Below are positions 49,521-61,675 of a stretch of 64,000 nt of DNA, piece after piece. The translations under genes were made by a program, and so were the position numbers. The notes beneath the pieces were generated by a model. That model made no database searches. It worked only from the letters and a program-made list of their open reading frames with translations, and was not told where the DNA came from. The number at the start of each line of letters is the position of its first letter. Within the stretch, counting starts at the first letter, position 1. The stretch covers positions 960,455 to 1,024,454 of the forward strand of contig NW_023501052.1 in NCBI RefSeq assembly GCF_014066305.1. Reading direction: 5' to 3'. Source of the stretch: Letharia columbiana (taxonomy: Eukaryota; Ascomycota; Lecanoromycetes; Lecanorales; Parmeliaceae).

Positions 49521-51385
49521 AGTTCGATCTTATTTATCTTTATTAGATTCTTATTTATCTTTATTAGATCTTCGTTAATATCTATTATTATCTTTTTAGC
49601 GATATACTTAGATAATATAATTATAAAGCTTTTTAAGATATATATATTTGTAATTCTTTTAATAAATAATATATAATATTATAATATTAAGAGAATTAAG
49701 AATAAAGTACGCTTTTTAAATGCGAGTACTCGAGATTTAATTAATTCGCGCGCTTAATCGTTATTAAGTTAATAATAGCTCTATAAATAATTAATAGCGA
49801 AAAATAGCTCGAATTCTATTAAAGTTTTCTAATTTCTATAATTAGAAAAGAATAATTACTACTAATAATTAGAAAGTATATTAAGTCTACTTTATATTAT
49901 AGCGCTAAAGATCTTAGTTATATTATATAATCTTCTATTAAATCTTAATCGATTAAGATTTAATATTCGATAATAATCGCGTTATATCTTTTAATGTTTT
50001 AAGATTTAAGATAATTATAATCGCTATTTAGCGATAATATATATATCTATATATTCTACGCTAGTAGTTTTTATTCTTATTTTATAGTATATAATTAATA
50101 ATTTTAGAAAAATATAGCGTTATAAATTATTATTAAATAATATTCTTAAATTTAGCGAAGATAAAATATATAATTTTATTATTTTTAAGATATTAGTATA
50201 GCTTAAGTCTTAATTAAATATAATTTATCTCTATCGCTATTAGAAGATACTTAGTAATATTTCTCTTATTATAATTAAGAGTGCGATAGACTTTTTAATT
50301 CTCGAAAATAATATAAAGTATATTCGAGTCCTCTCTAACTAAATCTTATTTGATTTTAATATATATTTAATATATATAGAGAGTATAAGTTTAATCTTAT
50401 TAATATTTAATATAATACTCTTTTAAGATATAAATATCTACGCGCTTAATATTTATCTTATTCTTAAGTATTTAATATATATCGAGCTAAGTAATTATAA
50501 TTAAATAGCGCTTATTAAAACGCGTTAACTAGCGAAGTTATATTCTCTAATTTATTAAATAAAAGTTATAATTATTTAATTCTAATATAATATTATATAA
50601 CGCGATTTAAGTCGTATTAGAAATACTTTAATTAATCTAGTTTATCGTCATTTAAAAGCTTCTAAAATAAAGCGTAAGAGCGGTTATATACGAATAGACG
50701 TTTTTCTTAATATTTTACTTAAAGAATATTATAGTATATTTTAGACGTAGAAACTAGAATAGTAATACTCGACTTATTTTTTTATAATACTCGAATTTAG
50801 ATTAATTCGTCGCCTTCGATATTTTAATCTCACTTCGAGCTCTTAACTTTAGACTTAAATAATTTATATTAAGAAACTCTTTTAATCGCGATTTAATAAA
50901 GGCGATAGATTATATAGATAATACGATGAAAATATTTAAATAACTTATATCGTAGTTATCCTCGATTACTTATTACTATATCTTATATTAAATTATAAAT
51001 TTAACGCGTTATAACTTAAATTCTTTTAAAAGATCTTCTTTAAGTATAGAAGAAAATATATTAAAGAGATTATATTTAATAATATAAATATTTACTACGT
51101 TAGCGATAATAAGGCTTTTAGCGAAATCGTTAGCTATCGATAGATTAAGATTCTCGAGCTTAAAAACTCTAGTTATTTTCGCTTATACTAAAGGTAAAAT
51201 AATGATATTATCGCTATATATAACGAATTTATAAAATATTTAATCTTTTAGATATTCGTATAAATAAGAGTAATATTACTCGATTTAAATTTAAGTATAA
51301 TTATTTATCGAGTATATAAGAAGCTAGGGAAAGAGTCTAAGCTTAACTCTTTATTAGAGAATTATTAATTTCGTAGAATAGCGAA

Positions 51386-51476
51386 AAGGATTTTAATAAT
51401 AGATATTAGGCGGGGAAAGAATTTAAATAATAGATATTAAGATAAAAAGAATTTAAGTAATAGATATTAAAGATTA
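51386..51476 (+). repeat. ~30-bp tandem repeat, three units
   Basis: Three units of the type agaatttaaataatagatat followed by taagataaaa, the first with aggcgggga at its end. Spacing is 30-31 bp. Confidence 0.8.
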
Positions 51477-51519
51477 ATAATATTTTATTATATATTATAT
51501 AATAGATCGCAGATAATAT

Positions 51520-51770
51520 TAATAATTTCTTTATATATAATATTATTGCAGATATAATTATATAATATTATTAAATCTTTATTTTATTATATTTTATTAT
51601 AAAGTAAAGCTTTAAATATTCTTACCTAGATTCTTATTTATATATACTTTCTCTATATATAATATTACTATAGATATTATTATATAATATTATTAGACTT
51701 CTTTATCTTATTATATCTTATTATAGAGTAAAGCTTTAATTTAAATATCTCTATCTAGATCTTTAAATAT
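51520..51770. repeat. ~118-bp tandem repeat, two units
   Basis: The word agtaaagctttaa occurs at about 51,604 and 51,722. Each is preceded by tatataatattatta and ttatcttattat-type sequence and followed by ctagattctt or ctagatcttt. This is a two-unit tandem duplication. Confidence 0.7.
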
Positions 51771-52650
51771 ATCTAGTATTAAGACGATAAAGATTATATA
51801 GATAGATTTAAACTTCTTAATATTAGTAAAAAGCGAATTAAGAGTATTATATATCGAAATATTTTTTTTTTTTATTAAGTTATTAATTACTAGATCTTTA
51901 TTAGCGTATAATCTCTATTAATATACTCGTAATCGATTACTTAGCGGCGTAATTTTAAAATATTATCTTATCTTAATTTCTACTCTATTTTTTTCTTCTT
52001 CGCCTTATTTAATTTAGTTTTAATTTTAATCTTTTTTATAAATATATCTATCGTTATTCTTCTAGTCTTTCTTTTTTTATTCGCTATAGAGTTTATTAAT
52101 AGCGTTAATAAGTATTTTCTAATAAAGCGTATAAGGTATTAATAAGTAGCCTTCGATTTTAACTTAGCCGACTTTATAATAGAGATATTACTTTTCTTTA
52201 ACTTTTTAAATATTTTAATTCTTAATATTCTCGAGATATCTTCTAGCTACATCTATATTAGTTAGCGAATATTTATATTATAGATAGAGTAATTAATCTT
52301 ATATCGTCGAAATAGATAAATTACTTAAAAGAACTTCGATTATATTCTTAAGTTTAAATATATTTATATTTAAAAATTTTCGCTTCGCTATAATATAATA
52401 ATTAATTAAAGAAGATAGAATTCTTAATTTAGTTAAATATATTACTTAAGATTAAGCTTATACTATTAACTATTATTAAGAGAATATTATTTATATAAGC
52501 TAAGAGATATATTTATCTTATCTAATATATATTTAATTAAAGCGAATAATAATATTTATATAAAATTCTATTATTATAACTAGTTAAATCTATAAATAGA
52601 TAATAAGAATTAGCGTTATACTTCTATCTATAAGAGCGCTATAATAAAAC

Positions 52651-54679
52651 TTATATCTTAGTTTTAATCTATTATTATTTAATTTACTCGATTATATTAC
52701 GATATAAGACTTAAGTTAAAGTATATATAAGATAAAGAGATATAGTAGTCGAAGAATTTTAATTATTAGAAGTATTAGATACGCGTAATTAAATAATATA
52801 CTATTTCGACGAATAATTATTAAGAATAATTATTAGAGTAGAATTAGCGTTAATCTATAAAAACTCGATATAGAAATATCGATAGTTTTCTAATATATAG
52901 ATAATAAAAAGAGTATTAAGCTTATAATTTAGGTCTTAATTAGATAAGATTTAAACTTTAAAAACTATTAAGCTTATAATTAACTAAATCTTAATAATAT
53001 AAAATCTAATCTTTTAAAGCTTTTTTCGCGAAAAACTCTTTCTCTAAGTAATAATAATAATAATACTTAATATTATCTATAATGTATTTAACTATTTATA
53101 TTTAAGTATATTTTATTATATCGCTAATTATATCTTAGATCTAGTTGAAATTTTATTTTATCGAATAATATAAGTCTATAAACTCTTAGATATTAATTAT
53201 ATAATATTAAAGATAGCTTAATTGCGAGTACGAGATCGATTTCTACTAATAAGCTTTTTTTATTAGTTTTTAGTATCTATAATTAAAGTAAGTAATTTAC
53301 TATTAATTATTAATTAATATAGAATATATAAATACTAATATATTATAGTTATAGAAGTTACTATATCTAGCTTAGTATAGCGCGTTAAGTTTATAGCTTT
53401 TACTATTATTATAATTAAATTTATATAAGTTAAAGATTAATATCTCTATTATAAGCTATTTATTTACGTATAATATATAGTTTTAATATGATTTTATAGA
53501 AGTTAAGTAAGATATCGAGTTGATATAATATAGCGATTAGTCTTTTTATATCTACTAGCTATCGAATAAAACTTCGAGAAAATTATTATTAATATTTGAA
53601 TGGGCGGTGAAGAATAAGAGGGATAAGCGTTTTATTATATTATTCTTTATTTTTTAGATTAATAAGAGAGATAAGTATTTTATTATACTATTCTTTATTT
53701 CTTTCTTAGATTATATATATAATTAAATATAAATTTTAACTTAAATTATAAGTCTTTTCTTATTTAAAATCTTAATTATAATCTCTATGAATATTATTAT
53801 AGATAGAGTATTTTAATAGACTTAGAAATTAGATTAATTATATCTAATAATATTTCTACTTAATTATTATTTTATCTAAAATATCTAATCGTTAGAGGTA
53901 AGGTTTAGAAAATAATTTTTAGAGAATTATAAAGATATATTATATTACTCGCTTAATCTCTCTTTAAGTTATTTACTTAACTCTTTATACGTCTTTTATC
54001 GTTAAAGTATTATCTTTATCTATATTATTTATTTATATTATCTATCTATATTACTTATCTATAATATCTATTTTATTTAAATATAATATTATCTATATTA
54101 AATCTTCGTTATAAATAATTATCACTTTTTTAATTTTTAGCGATAATTAAAGCTTATAAGAGATAGTAAACTCGAGATCGCGTTTAATAGTATCGATTTT
54201 ATCGACGCGTTTAATATATTATTCTCTTTTCTATTTAGTAAATATAGCGAGATGAAATCTTAAACTAGACTAGTTAAGGTTTAAGTTCTTTACTTATATT
54301 TTTAAAGCTTAATTTATATCTTATTAATCTCGATTTTATTAAAGATCTCGAGTAGAAGTAAGTAGATAATATTTATATATATAATAGTATAGTCGAGATT
54401 AATTTAGATGATAAAAGTAGCTATAGCGAAGGTTAATTAGTTGAGTTTACTTTTATATTAACTCTAAATATAATAAATTCTTTATTTAATTAAAATTTTA
54501 TAATGTTATATTAAGGTTTTAAATCTAGCGATAATTATAATAATAATCGCGTAGATTCTTAGACGACTAGCTTCTCTATTATTAACGATAATTAATATTT
54601 AATTAATAATATCGAGTATATTCTAAATTAATAGCTCTCTTTATATCTAAACGATAGACCTCTATCGATTACTCATCTT
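52651..54679. other. Moderately mutated stretch without assigned gene
   Basis: AT-rich, with scattered GC words (gggcggtgaagaataagagg near 53,600, gagatcgcgtttaatag near 54,173). A TAT/CTA microsatellite-like run lies at ~54,020-54,090. No readable frame with recognisable domains was found. Confidence 0.4.
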
Positions 54680-55060
54680 ATCTTTAGATTTTTTACTTTA
54701 TTTATTAAGATATATTAATCTTCTACTCTATTATTTCTTAGCTCTTTTTTAAATATATCTCTAATATTAATTATAGAGTAGAGTAGCTAGAATCTAAATT
54801 CTATTATATTAAAGAAAGAGCTAATATATTCGCAATTAGCCTTTTCTTTTTTAAGATCTACTTTCTTAATTTTAAAGATAGATTAGTCTTCTACTTATAT
54901 ACTTATTAACTCTTCTTTTAATATATCTTTAATATTAAATATAAGTTAATATAATTAGAATTAAGATTTTTTTATTATAAAATAAAAGCTAATAAGTTTA
55001 TAGCTAATTCTTTCTTCTTCGAGATTTTAGTAGAGTTTACTCTTAAAGTACTCGGCCTTA
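54680..55060. repeat. ~178-bp tandem repeat, two units
   Basis: The words attaatcttctactctatta (54,714) and attagtcttctacttatata (54,892) begin two diverged units that share tttaatatatctttaatatt-type sequence and a final 'agctaata..ttc' part. It lies directly upstream of the large relic frame at 55,079 and may belong to its former 5' flank. Confidence 0.65.
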
Positions 55061-55078
55061 ATCTCTTTAAAAGTGAAA

Positions 55079-58000
55079 ATGTCTATTACGCTTAAGAAAC
55101 GGAGGAAAGTAAATAAGATATTTATTTAGTTCGACGCGAATTAATAGACTTTAAAGAGTATTAATAACGGTTTTAACGCTTTATTAGTTAATTTCGATAA
55201 GAATAAAAACGAAGATAAGAATAAGAACTCGTTACTTAATAACTCTCTAAATAAAGACTATTTAATTAAACTTAAGCTTATATTATTCGATAAATAATAT
55301 TATATTAAAGCTATAAAGAAGATTATTAAATAATTAACGACTTTTCGAGAGTATAGAAATTTCGTTTATTATCGCGGTTAAGTTTAATATATAAAGGAGT
55401 ATAAAGATAAGTATATCGATTTTAAAGCTATTTAAAAGTATCTACTTAATAAGATAGATATATTTAAAGAGTTTAATCTTTTTTAAAATTATAAGATTTT
55501 ATTATAGATAGCTTCTATCGTAAAGTAGCTATAAGAGATAATTATTAATATATTCTCTATATCGTCTATATCTTCTAAGATTTATTTTTATATTAATAAG
55601 TTTACGTCTAACTCGATTTAAATTAATTTCGATTATAATAGCTTCTTAGACTTTATAAACTCTCTCGCCTTCGCTTAAAATAAAATTAATTTTAATTCTT
55701 ATTTATTAGCTACTTATAATATTAAGAGCGATCTTTATATAAAAAATTAGCGTCTCGCCGAAATTATAGATTAAAATAAATTTTTATCCTCTTTCGATAT
55801 TCGTAATATCGCTTATTATCATTTTGAATATATAATAAATATATTCGATTTAAGCGTCTATATCGTCTTTTCTTATTTATTTATTATTAAAATTCGATTT
55901 TAGAGCTTAACTAATTAAGAGCTAACGATTTAAATAAATAAGATTATCTTTTTAGCGATAGATCGAGTTAATCTAATTAATATAATTAAGAAGATATTAT
56001 ATAGTTTAAAAGTAGCGAAGCTTATAGCTAGCGCTCTCTATATAAAGACTTATAGTATTAAAAGCGTAGAATATCGATTAATAATAGCTATCTCGTATTT
56101 TCTTTCTTCTTCTCTTTTAGAGAATATCTAGAAAGAGATTAATATAAAAGTTAAAAAAAGTTCTATACTTTAACTTTATCGAGATTATTAGATTTTCTTT
56201 AATATTAAAAAAATAAAATAATAGTATAGAGTTTAGAAGGGAAGTCTTTTTAACTATCTTACTAAGTTCGATAGATAATTTATTAAAAAATTAGATCTTT
56301 ATTATATTTTTAAAAATTATCTTTATATCGATATTAATAAGAAAACAATTTACTTATATTATTATAAGTCTCTCGAGATTATCTAAATCGCTTTAAGCGA
56401 ATAAATATTATAAGTATTCTTCTTCCGCGAATACTACGTTTAATCTTATATTAATATTATATATAAAAGTTATAATCGCGAAGTTTATATCTTCTATACT
56501 TTTACGTTATTAAAATAAATCTTAAATTTAATATTTATTCTTAATAAAGGATTTATCTTAGTACGCGAAGATATTCTCTATATTTAGCTCTATAACTTCT
56601 AGAAAAATATCTTCGATATTATTAAGATTTATTCTTTTATCTTTTTTAATCTAGAAGAGCTTATTTTTAATTTAAATATTTGCTAAGTTATAGCTATAAT
56701 AGTATAATTAATTAATTATAATATCGAGTATATTATTAAAGTTTATCTTTATTATAAGATTTAGATAAATTATATACTTTAAGAAGCTTAATAAAACTTA
56801 TAATTAATATAAGAAGAGATTTAAGTCGCGAAGAAGATTATAAATATAATGTAAGATAAACTTATATTATAAATCTAAAGAGCTATCTATAGTCGACTTA
56901 TTAATATATCTCTTTATATCTATTAAGTCTTAATTTAATTCTTTTATTAATTTCTATAATTTAATATAAATAAGTTTATTTAGATATTTAAATAGATTTA
57001 ATTTAAGTATTAGTATAAACGAGTTTTTTAGAATATAATAGATTTAATAATTATAGCGCTTCGACTTCTTAAGTACTATATTAATACTTTTAATCTATAT
57101 TAAGAAGATATACTTTTCTAAAATAAAAGAGAGAATTTTAATATAAGTAATACTTAATAAAGCTTAAGATTTTAGATTATTTTAAGAGATTATAACTATT
57201 ACTAGTTTAAGAATCTCATTAATTAAAAGTAACTTCGATAAAGAAAATAATATTAGATTTAGATACTCTTTAATAATAAAGTCTTATATTATAAATATAA
57301 AAGCTATTTAACTTAGATAAAGATTAAATCTTTTAAAGTGAATTTATAATTTATTAAATATCTAATAGAATAGCTATTATAAACTTCGATCGTTAAAAAG
57401 TAAGAATATATCTTAATTACGATTACTTATATTATACTCTATCGCTTATAATATAATATTATTAGAAAAGAGTTTATTTTAACGAGTTTTAATAGATGAT
57501 TAAGAAAGTTAGTTATCGTTATATAGAGGACTAATATCTTCTTTTATTACGATTTTCTTAGAAAGTTATATAGAAAGAATCTCGTTATTAGCGATAATAA
57601 CGCTTTAAAGTTTAAGATATTATAGAAGATAGTTATCTTTTTTTCGATAAGAATAACGAATAAAGCGATAAGCGGAAGTATATTCTTTTAAAGTCTTATC
57701 GTATTTTATTTATTATCGCTAGCGAGGAGATTAAGCGAAAGTATATTATTTGAAATATAAGGGAAAAATAGATAAAGATCTTTTACTATAAACTTATAGA
57801 ATATTACTAGCTCTTTCTTTACTCTAGCTTATTTATATAGATATTAAATATTTAAATAAAGCGAAGATAGAGCGCTAAATAAGAAAGAAAGATATAAATT
57901 TAATTTTAATTAACTTAACGTTATAACGATATATAATTTAGCGATTTATATAAATAGCGATATAGAGATAATAAGAAGAGTCTTAATTACGAGAAGAGTT

Positions 58001-58100
58001 TTTTAAAACTATATTTTAAGAAATTAAGCTAGACGATATTAAATTAAAAAGAATATCTCTTAATCTTATCTAAAAACTCTAATTTAGATAAATGATTTTT
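55079..58100 (+). pseudogene. ~1,000-codon decayed gene with preserved start codon (unknown product)
   Basis: An ATG with A at -3 (gaaaATGtct) begins MSITLKKRRKVNKIFI. The single frame then runs more than 2.7 kb in which essentially all stops are TAA or TAG, with a rare TGA near 57,500. This is the pattern expected if glutamine (CAA/CAG) and tryptophan codons were hit by RIP. Readable stretches include FREYRNFVYY, YIKEYKDKYIDFKAI, FLAIDRVNLINIIKKILYSL, NKGFILVREDILYI, LRLLKYYINTFNLY and ISDNNALKFKIL. No frameshift was needed from 55,079 to at least 57,840, so the gene decayed by point mutation only. The frame becomes uncertain after ~58,100. I do not recognise a family; a transposon protein or cargo gene of a large element are both possible. 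Confidence 0.65.
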
Positions 58101-59321
58101 ATATCGAATATACTATATTAAGTAAAGGTTTAAAATCTCTTTTTCGAATTTTTATTTAATTAAGTTTAATAATAATAGATAATAATATAAATTATACGCG
58201 TAGTAGTAAGCTTTTCTTATATATAAGATTAAGATATAAATTTTAATTAATTAAGATTTAGTAATTTAGTTAAGATTTAATAATTTCAAAATAAAAAGAG
58301 TATATAAAATATATATAAAATAGTATTTTATAATAATTAAAGATATCTATCTTTTTTTAATATAACTTTATTTTTTCTAATATAGCTTCTAAGTCTTTCT
58401 ATCTTATATACTATAGTCTCTTATTATATAAATTATAATAACTTATTTAAAGTAGAGAGTTAATTATCGAAAATTTATTTTCTATTTTTTTTTTTTATTT
58501 TTCATTTTTGTCTATTTTATATTATTACTTTATATTAAGATAATTAATTTAGATTCTAAAGAGAATAAATTATAACGCGTATTCTATAATATAGTTTAGA
58601 GTTCGAAATTATATAAATTAATTTAATATTAATAGAGTAATATTTAATTAAAGATTTTAGAGTTATTTATTTTAATTATAATCTACTCTCTAATTAGTAA
58701 TAATAACTTTATAATAATTATAGAAGCTTTATACTTATAGATCTTAATATTTATATATATTATTATCTATTACTTAAGTTTAAAGTTAAGTAATTTTAAA
58801 TTAAAGATATTAAATCGATTAGAAATAAAGAAGCTCGCTTAGCTATTAGCGTATAAATATCTTATTTAATATTTATACTCGCTTTATAGTAGTTAGTCTT
58901 ATTTACTATAATAAATATAATTTATAAATAAAGCTATATATATATATAGATTATAGAGTATATATTAATATAAATAAATATATTAGAAGATTAAATTTCT
59001 ATTCGTAGTTTATATAATAAAGTAGTCTTCGAAATAATAATTAGTCTATATAGTCTAGCGATTAAGAATATTACTTATAAAAAACTCGACTATTAATACG
59101 TATATATATTTATACTCTATAATATATATATATTAGAATAGTTATAGAAAAATAATTTTATTAATTAAAATATACTATGTAATTAATATAGTCCTTTAGA
59201 ATAAAGTCTATATTTTTTTTTTTTATAGAGGTTTTTTAACTATAGCTAAATTTAAATTATAAGTCTTTAAGAGTAATAGCTTAATATTAAGCTATAGATA
59301 TTAAGATATTACTATAGTAAT
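58101..59321. other. AT-rich flank between relic gene and satellites
   Basis: RIP-type sequence. The possible 3' part of the relic frame fades out here. T-runs occur at ~58,485-58,500 and ~59,215-59,223. No gene or RNA was recognised. Confidence 0.45.
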
Positions 59322-59911
59322 ATAAATAAGTAAGTAAGTATTATAAGTAAGTAAGTAAGTATTATAAGTAAGTAAGTAAGTATTATAAGTAAGTATTATA
59401 TATAAATAAGTATTATAAATAAGTAAGTATTATAAGTAAGTAAGTAAGTATTATAAGTAAGTAAGTATTATAAGTAAGTAAGTAAGTATTATAAATAAGT
59501 AAGTATTATTAAATAAGTAAGTAAGTAAGTATTATAAGTAAGTAAGTAAGTATTATAAATAAGTATTATATATAAATAAGTATTATAAGTAAGTAAGTAT
59601 TATAAGTAAGTAAGTAAGTATTATAAGTAAGTATTATATATAAATAAGTATTATAAATAAGTAAGTAAGTAAATAAGTATTATAAGTAAGTATTATATAT
59701 AAGTAAATATTATAAGAAAGTAAGTATTATAAGTAAGTAAATATTATAAGTAAGTATTATAAGTAAGTAAGTAAGTATTATAAGAAAGTATTATAAGTAA
59801 GTAAAAGTAAGTAAGTATTATAGATAAGTAAGTATTATAAATAAGTAAGTATTATAAATAAGTAAGTATTATAAGTAAGTAATTATTATAAGTAAGTATT
59901 ATAAGTAATTA
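59322..59911 (+). repeat. (AAGT)n microsatellite with interspersed ATTAT
   Basis: About 590 bp are built from two to five consecutive aagt tetramers separated by attat, for example aagtaagtaagtattat. Lengths vary irregularly between 11 and 27 bp per block. Only A, G and T occur on plus, so no CpA or TpG is available to RIP and the array is not informative about mutation. Low-complexity and non-coding. Confidence 0.9.
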
Positions 59912-60465
59912 AATATATAAATAATATAGTTTCTTTATAATTATCTAATATACTTATCTCTTAATTAATTAAGACGCTATAAGAGATATTTTACTTTAAA
60001 ATAATAGAAATAATTATTCTATAACTCTAACTCTAATTTTTATAAAATAGAAAGTATTAAAATAATACGATTTAATTAATAGAGATTATTCGAATTACTT
60101 TCGAATTATAGTTATTAAACTTTAAATTAATAATAAATAATTATTAATAATTTTCTTTATAGAATATTAAATAATTAATATTAATTAAGACTATTAATAG
60201 ACGATAGCGAGATCGATAGATAATATAATATTAATTAAATTGATAGCGTAGAAGTATATCTACGAGTCGTTCTAGATAATAATTTAATTTACTTTTTAAA
60301 TAACTATTTATAAATAATAGAGATTATTCGCTTATAGCGATTCTTTATATTAATCTTCTATTATTTATTTTTCTACCTTTTTAAAATACTCTCTATTTTC
60401 TTATATACTTTTTATTAATTAATTTAAATAATAATAATCTTAATAGAAAAAAAGATATCGTTTAT
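59912..60465. other. Spacer between the microsatellite and the 18-bp satellite
   Basis: AT-rich sequence with a few GC words (gacgatagcgagatcgatag near 60,192, gtatatctacgagtcgttc near 60,255). No feature can be assigned. Confidence 0.5.
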
Positions 60466-61255
60466 AGTAAAAATTATATTTATATATACTATCTTATTTT
60501 TATATATTATCTCTTTTATATATTATTATATTTATATATATTATTATATCTATCTACGTCGTCTTATCTATTTATATATACTATTATCTTTATATATATT
60601 ATCTTCTTTATATACGTTATTATATTTCTATATATCGTTATATTTCTATATATCGTTATATTTCTATACGTCGTATTCTTTATATATATCGTTATCTTTA
60701 TATATATCGTTTTCTTTATATACGCTATTATCTTTATATACGTTATCTTCTTTATATACGTCGTTATCTTTATATATATCGTTATCTTTATATATATTAT
60801 TATCTTTATATATATCGTAATATTTTTATATATCGTTATCTTTATATATATCGTCTTTTTTATATATATCGATATCTTAATATATATCGATATCTTTATA
60901 TATATCGTTATCTTTCTATACGTCGTTATCTTTATATATATTATTATATCTCTATACGTTATCTTCTTTATATATACTATTAAATTTATATACGTTATTT
61001 TCTTTATATACGTCTTCTTCTTTATATATATCGTTATATCTTTATATATTATCTTTATATATATTATTAAATATCTATATATCGTCTTTATATATATTAT
61101 TAAATATCTATACGTCGTTTTCTTTATATACGCTATCTTCTTAATATACGTTATCTTCTTTATATTTACTATTATATTTATATATATTATTTCTTTTATA
61201 TATATTATTATATCTATATATATTATTTATTTTTTATATAATATTTATTTTTTAT
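60466..61255. repeat. 18-bp degenerate satellite, block 1
   Basis: Units such as atcgttatatttctatat and ttatctttatatatatcg repeat every 18 bp, with substitutions mainly between CG, TG and TA at two positions. On the minus strand the unit reads as a hexapeptide, roughly (D/N/S)-(V/I)-(Y or stop)-K-(E/D)-(D/N), and stays in one frame over several units. The block ends where ordinary AT-rich sequence begins. Confidence 0.85.
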
Positions 61256-61675
61256 ATAATATTATATTAAATTAAATTAAATTTAAATCTTTTAAAAGAT
61301 TATAAAAATAATAATAAATTATTAATAGATTTAATATAAGAAAATATTATAAGAGATTAATATAGATTATAAAGTTAATATTAATAAAGTTAACTTTATT
61401 TCTATAATTATAAATAATAATAATAGATTTAAATATAATTAATAGAAAAGTAATTAATAAGTAATTTATCTTATTTAAATTAGAATTTAAATATTTAAAG
61501 AAGTTTATAGATAATATAAATAATATAAAATCTATTATTAAAATAATATATTAATTACTTTAATAGTTTAAAAAAATTAAATTAAATATTAAATATTTTA
61601 ATAATTTTAAAATTAAAATTTAAAATAGTAATAGTAATAATAATAATTAATAATAATAAATATTTTTATAAATTA
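61256..61675. other. AT-rich interruption between satellite blocks
   Basis: About 420 bp that lack the 18-bp motif and consist of A/T-rich sequence with very few C or G. It may be an inserted, heavily mutated element, or a diverged part of the satellite. Confidence 0.5.

Larger units (their letters stand above)
49925..52650 (+). repeat. ~2.7-kb direct repeat, unit 2
   Basis: The partner of 46,990-49,520 (words tagcgaagataaaatatata near 50,154, aaagaatattatagtatatt near 50,716, gttaataagtattttctaat near 52,106, cttctatctataagagcg near 52,620). It contains its own local tandem arrays. Around 51,050-51,200 a plus-strand relic with the coding-like words YYVSDNKAFSEIVSYR and ILELKNSSYFRLY is readable, so the unit probably carried a gene; its family is not recognised. 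Confidence 0.6.

Noticed and set aside
55079..58100. Identification of the relic as a telomere-linked helicase
   Set aside because: The position near satellites suggested it, but I could not find helicase motifs in the readable stretches.
36911..58500. Definite Starship element with a captain recombinase
   Set aside because: No tyrosine-recombinase motif could be read in any relic frame, so it is kept only as a hypothesis in the findings.
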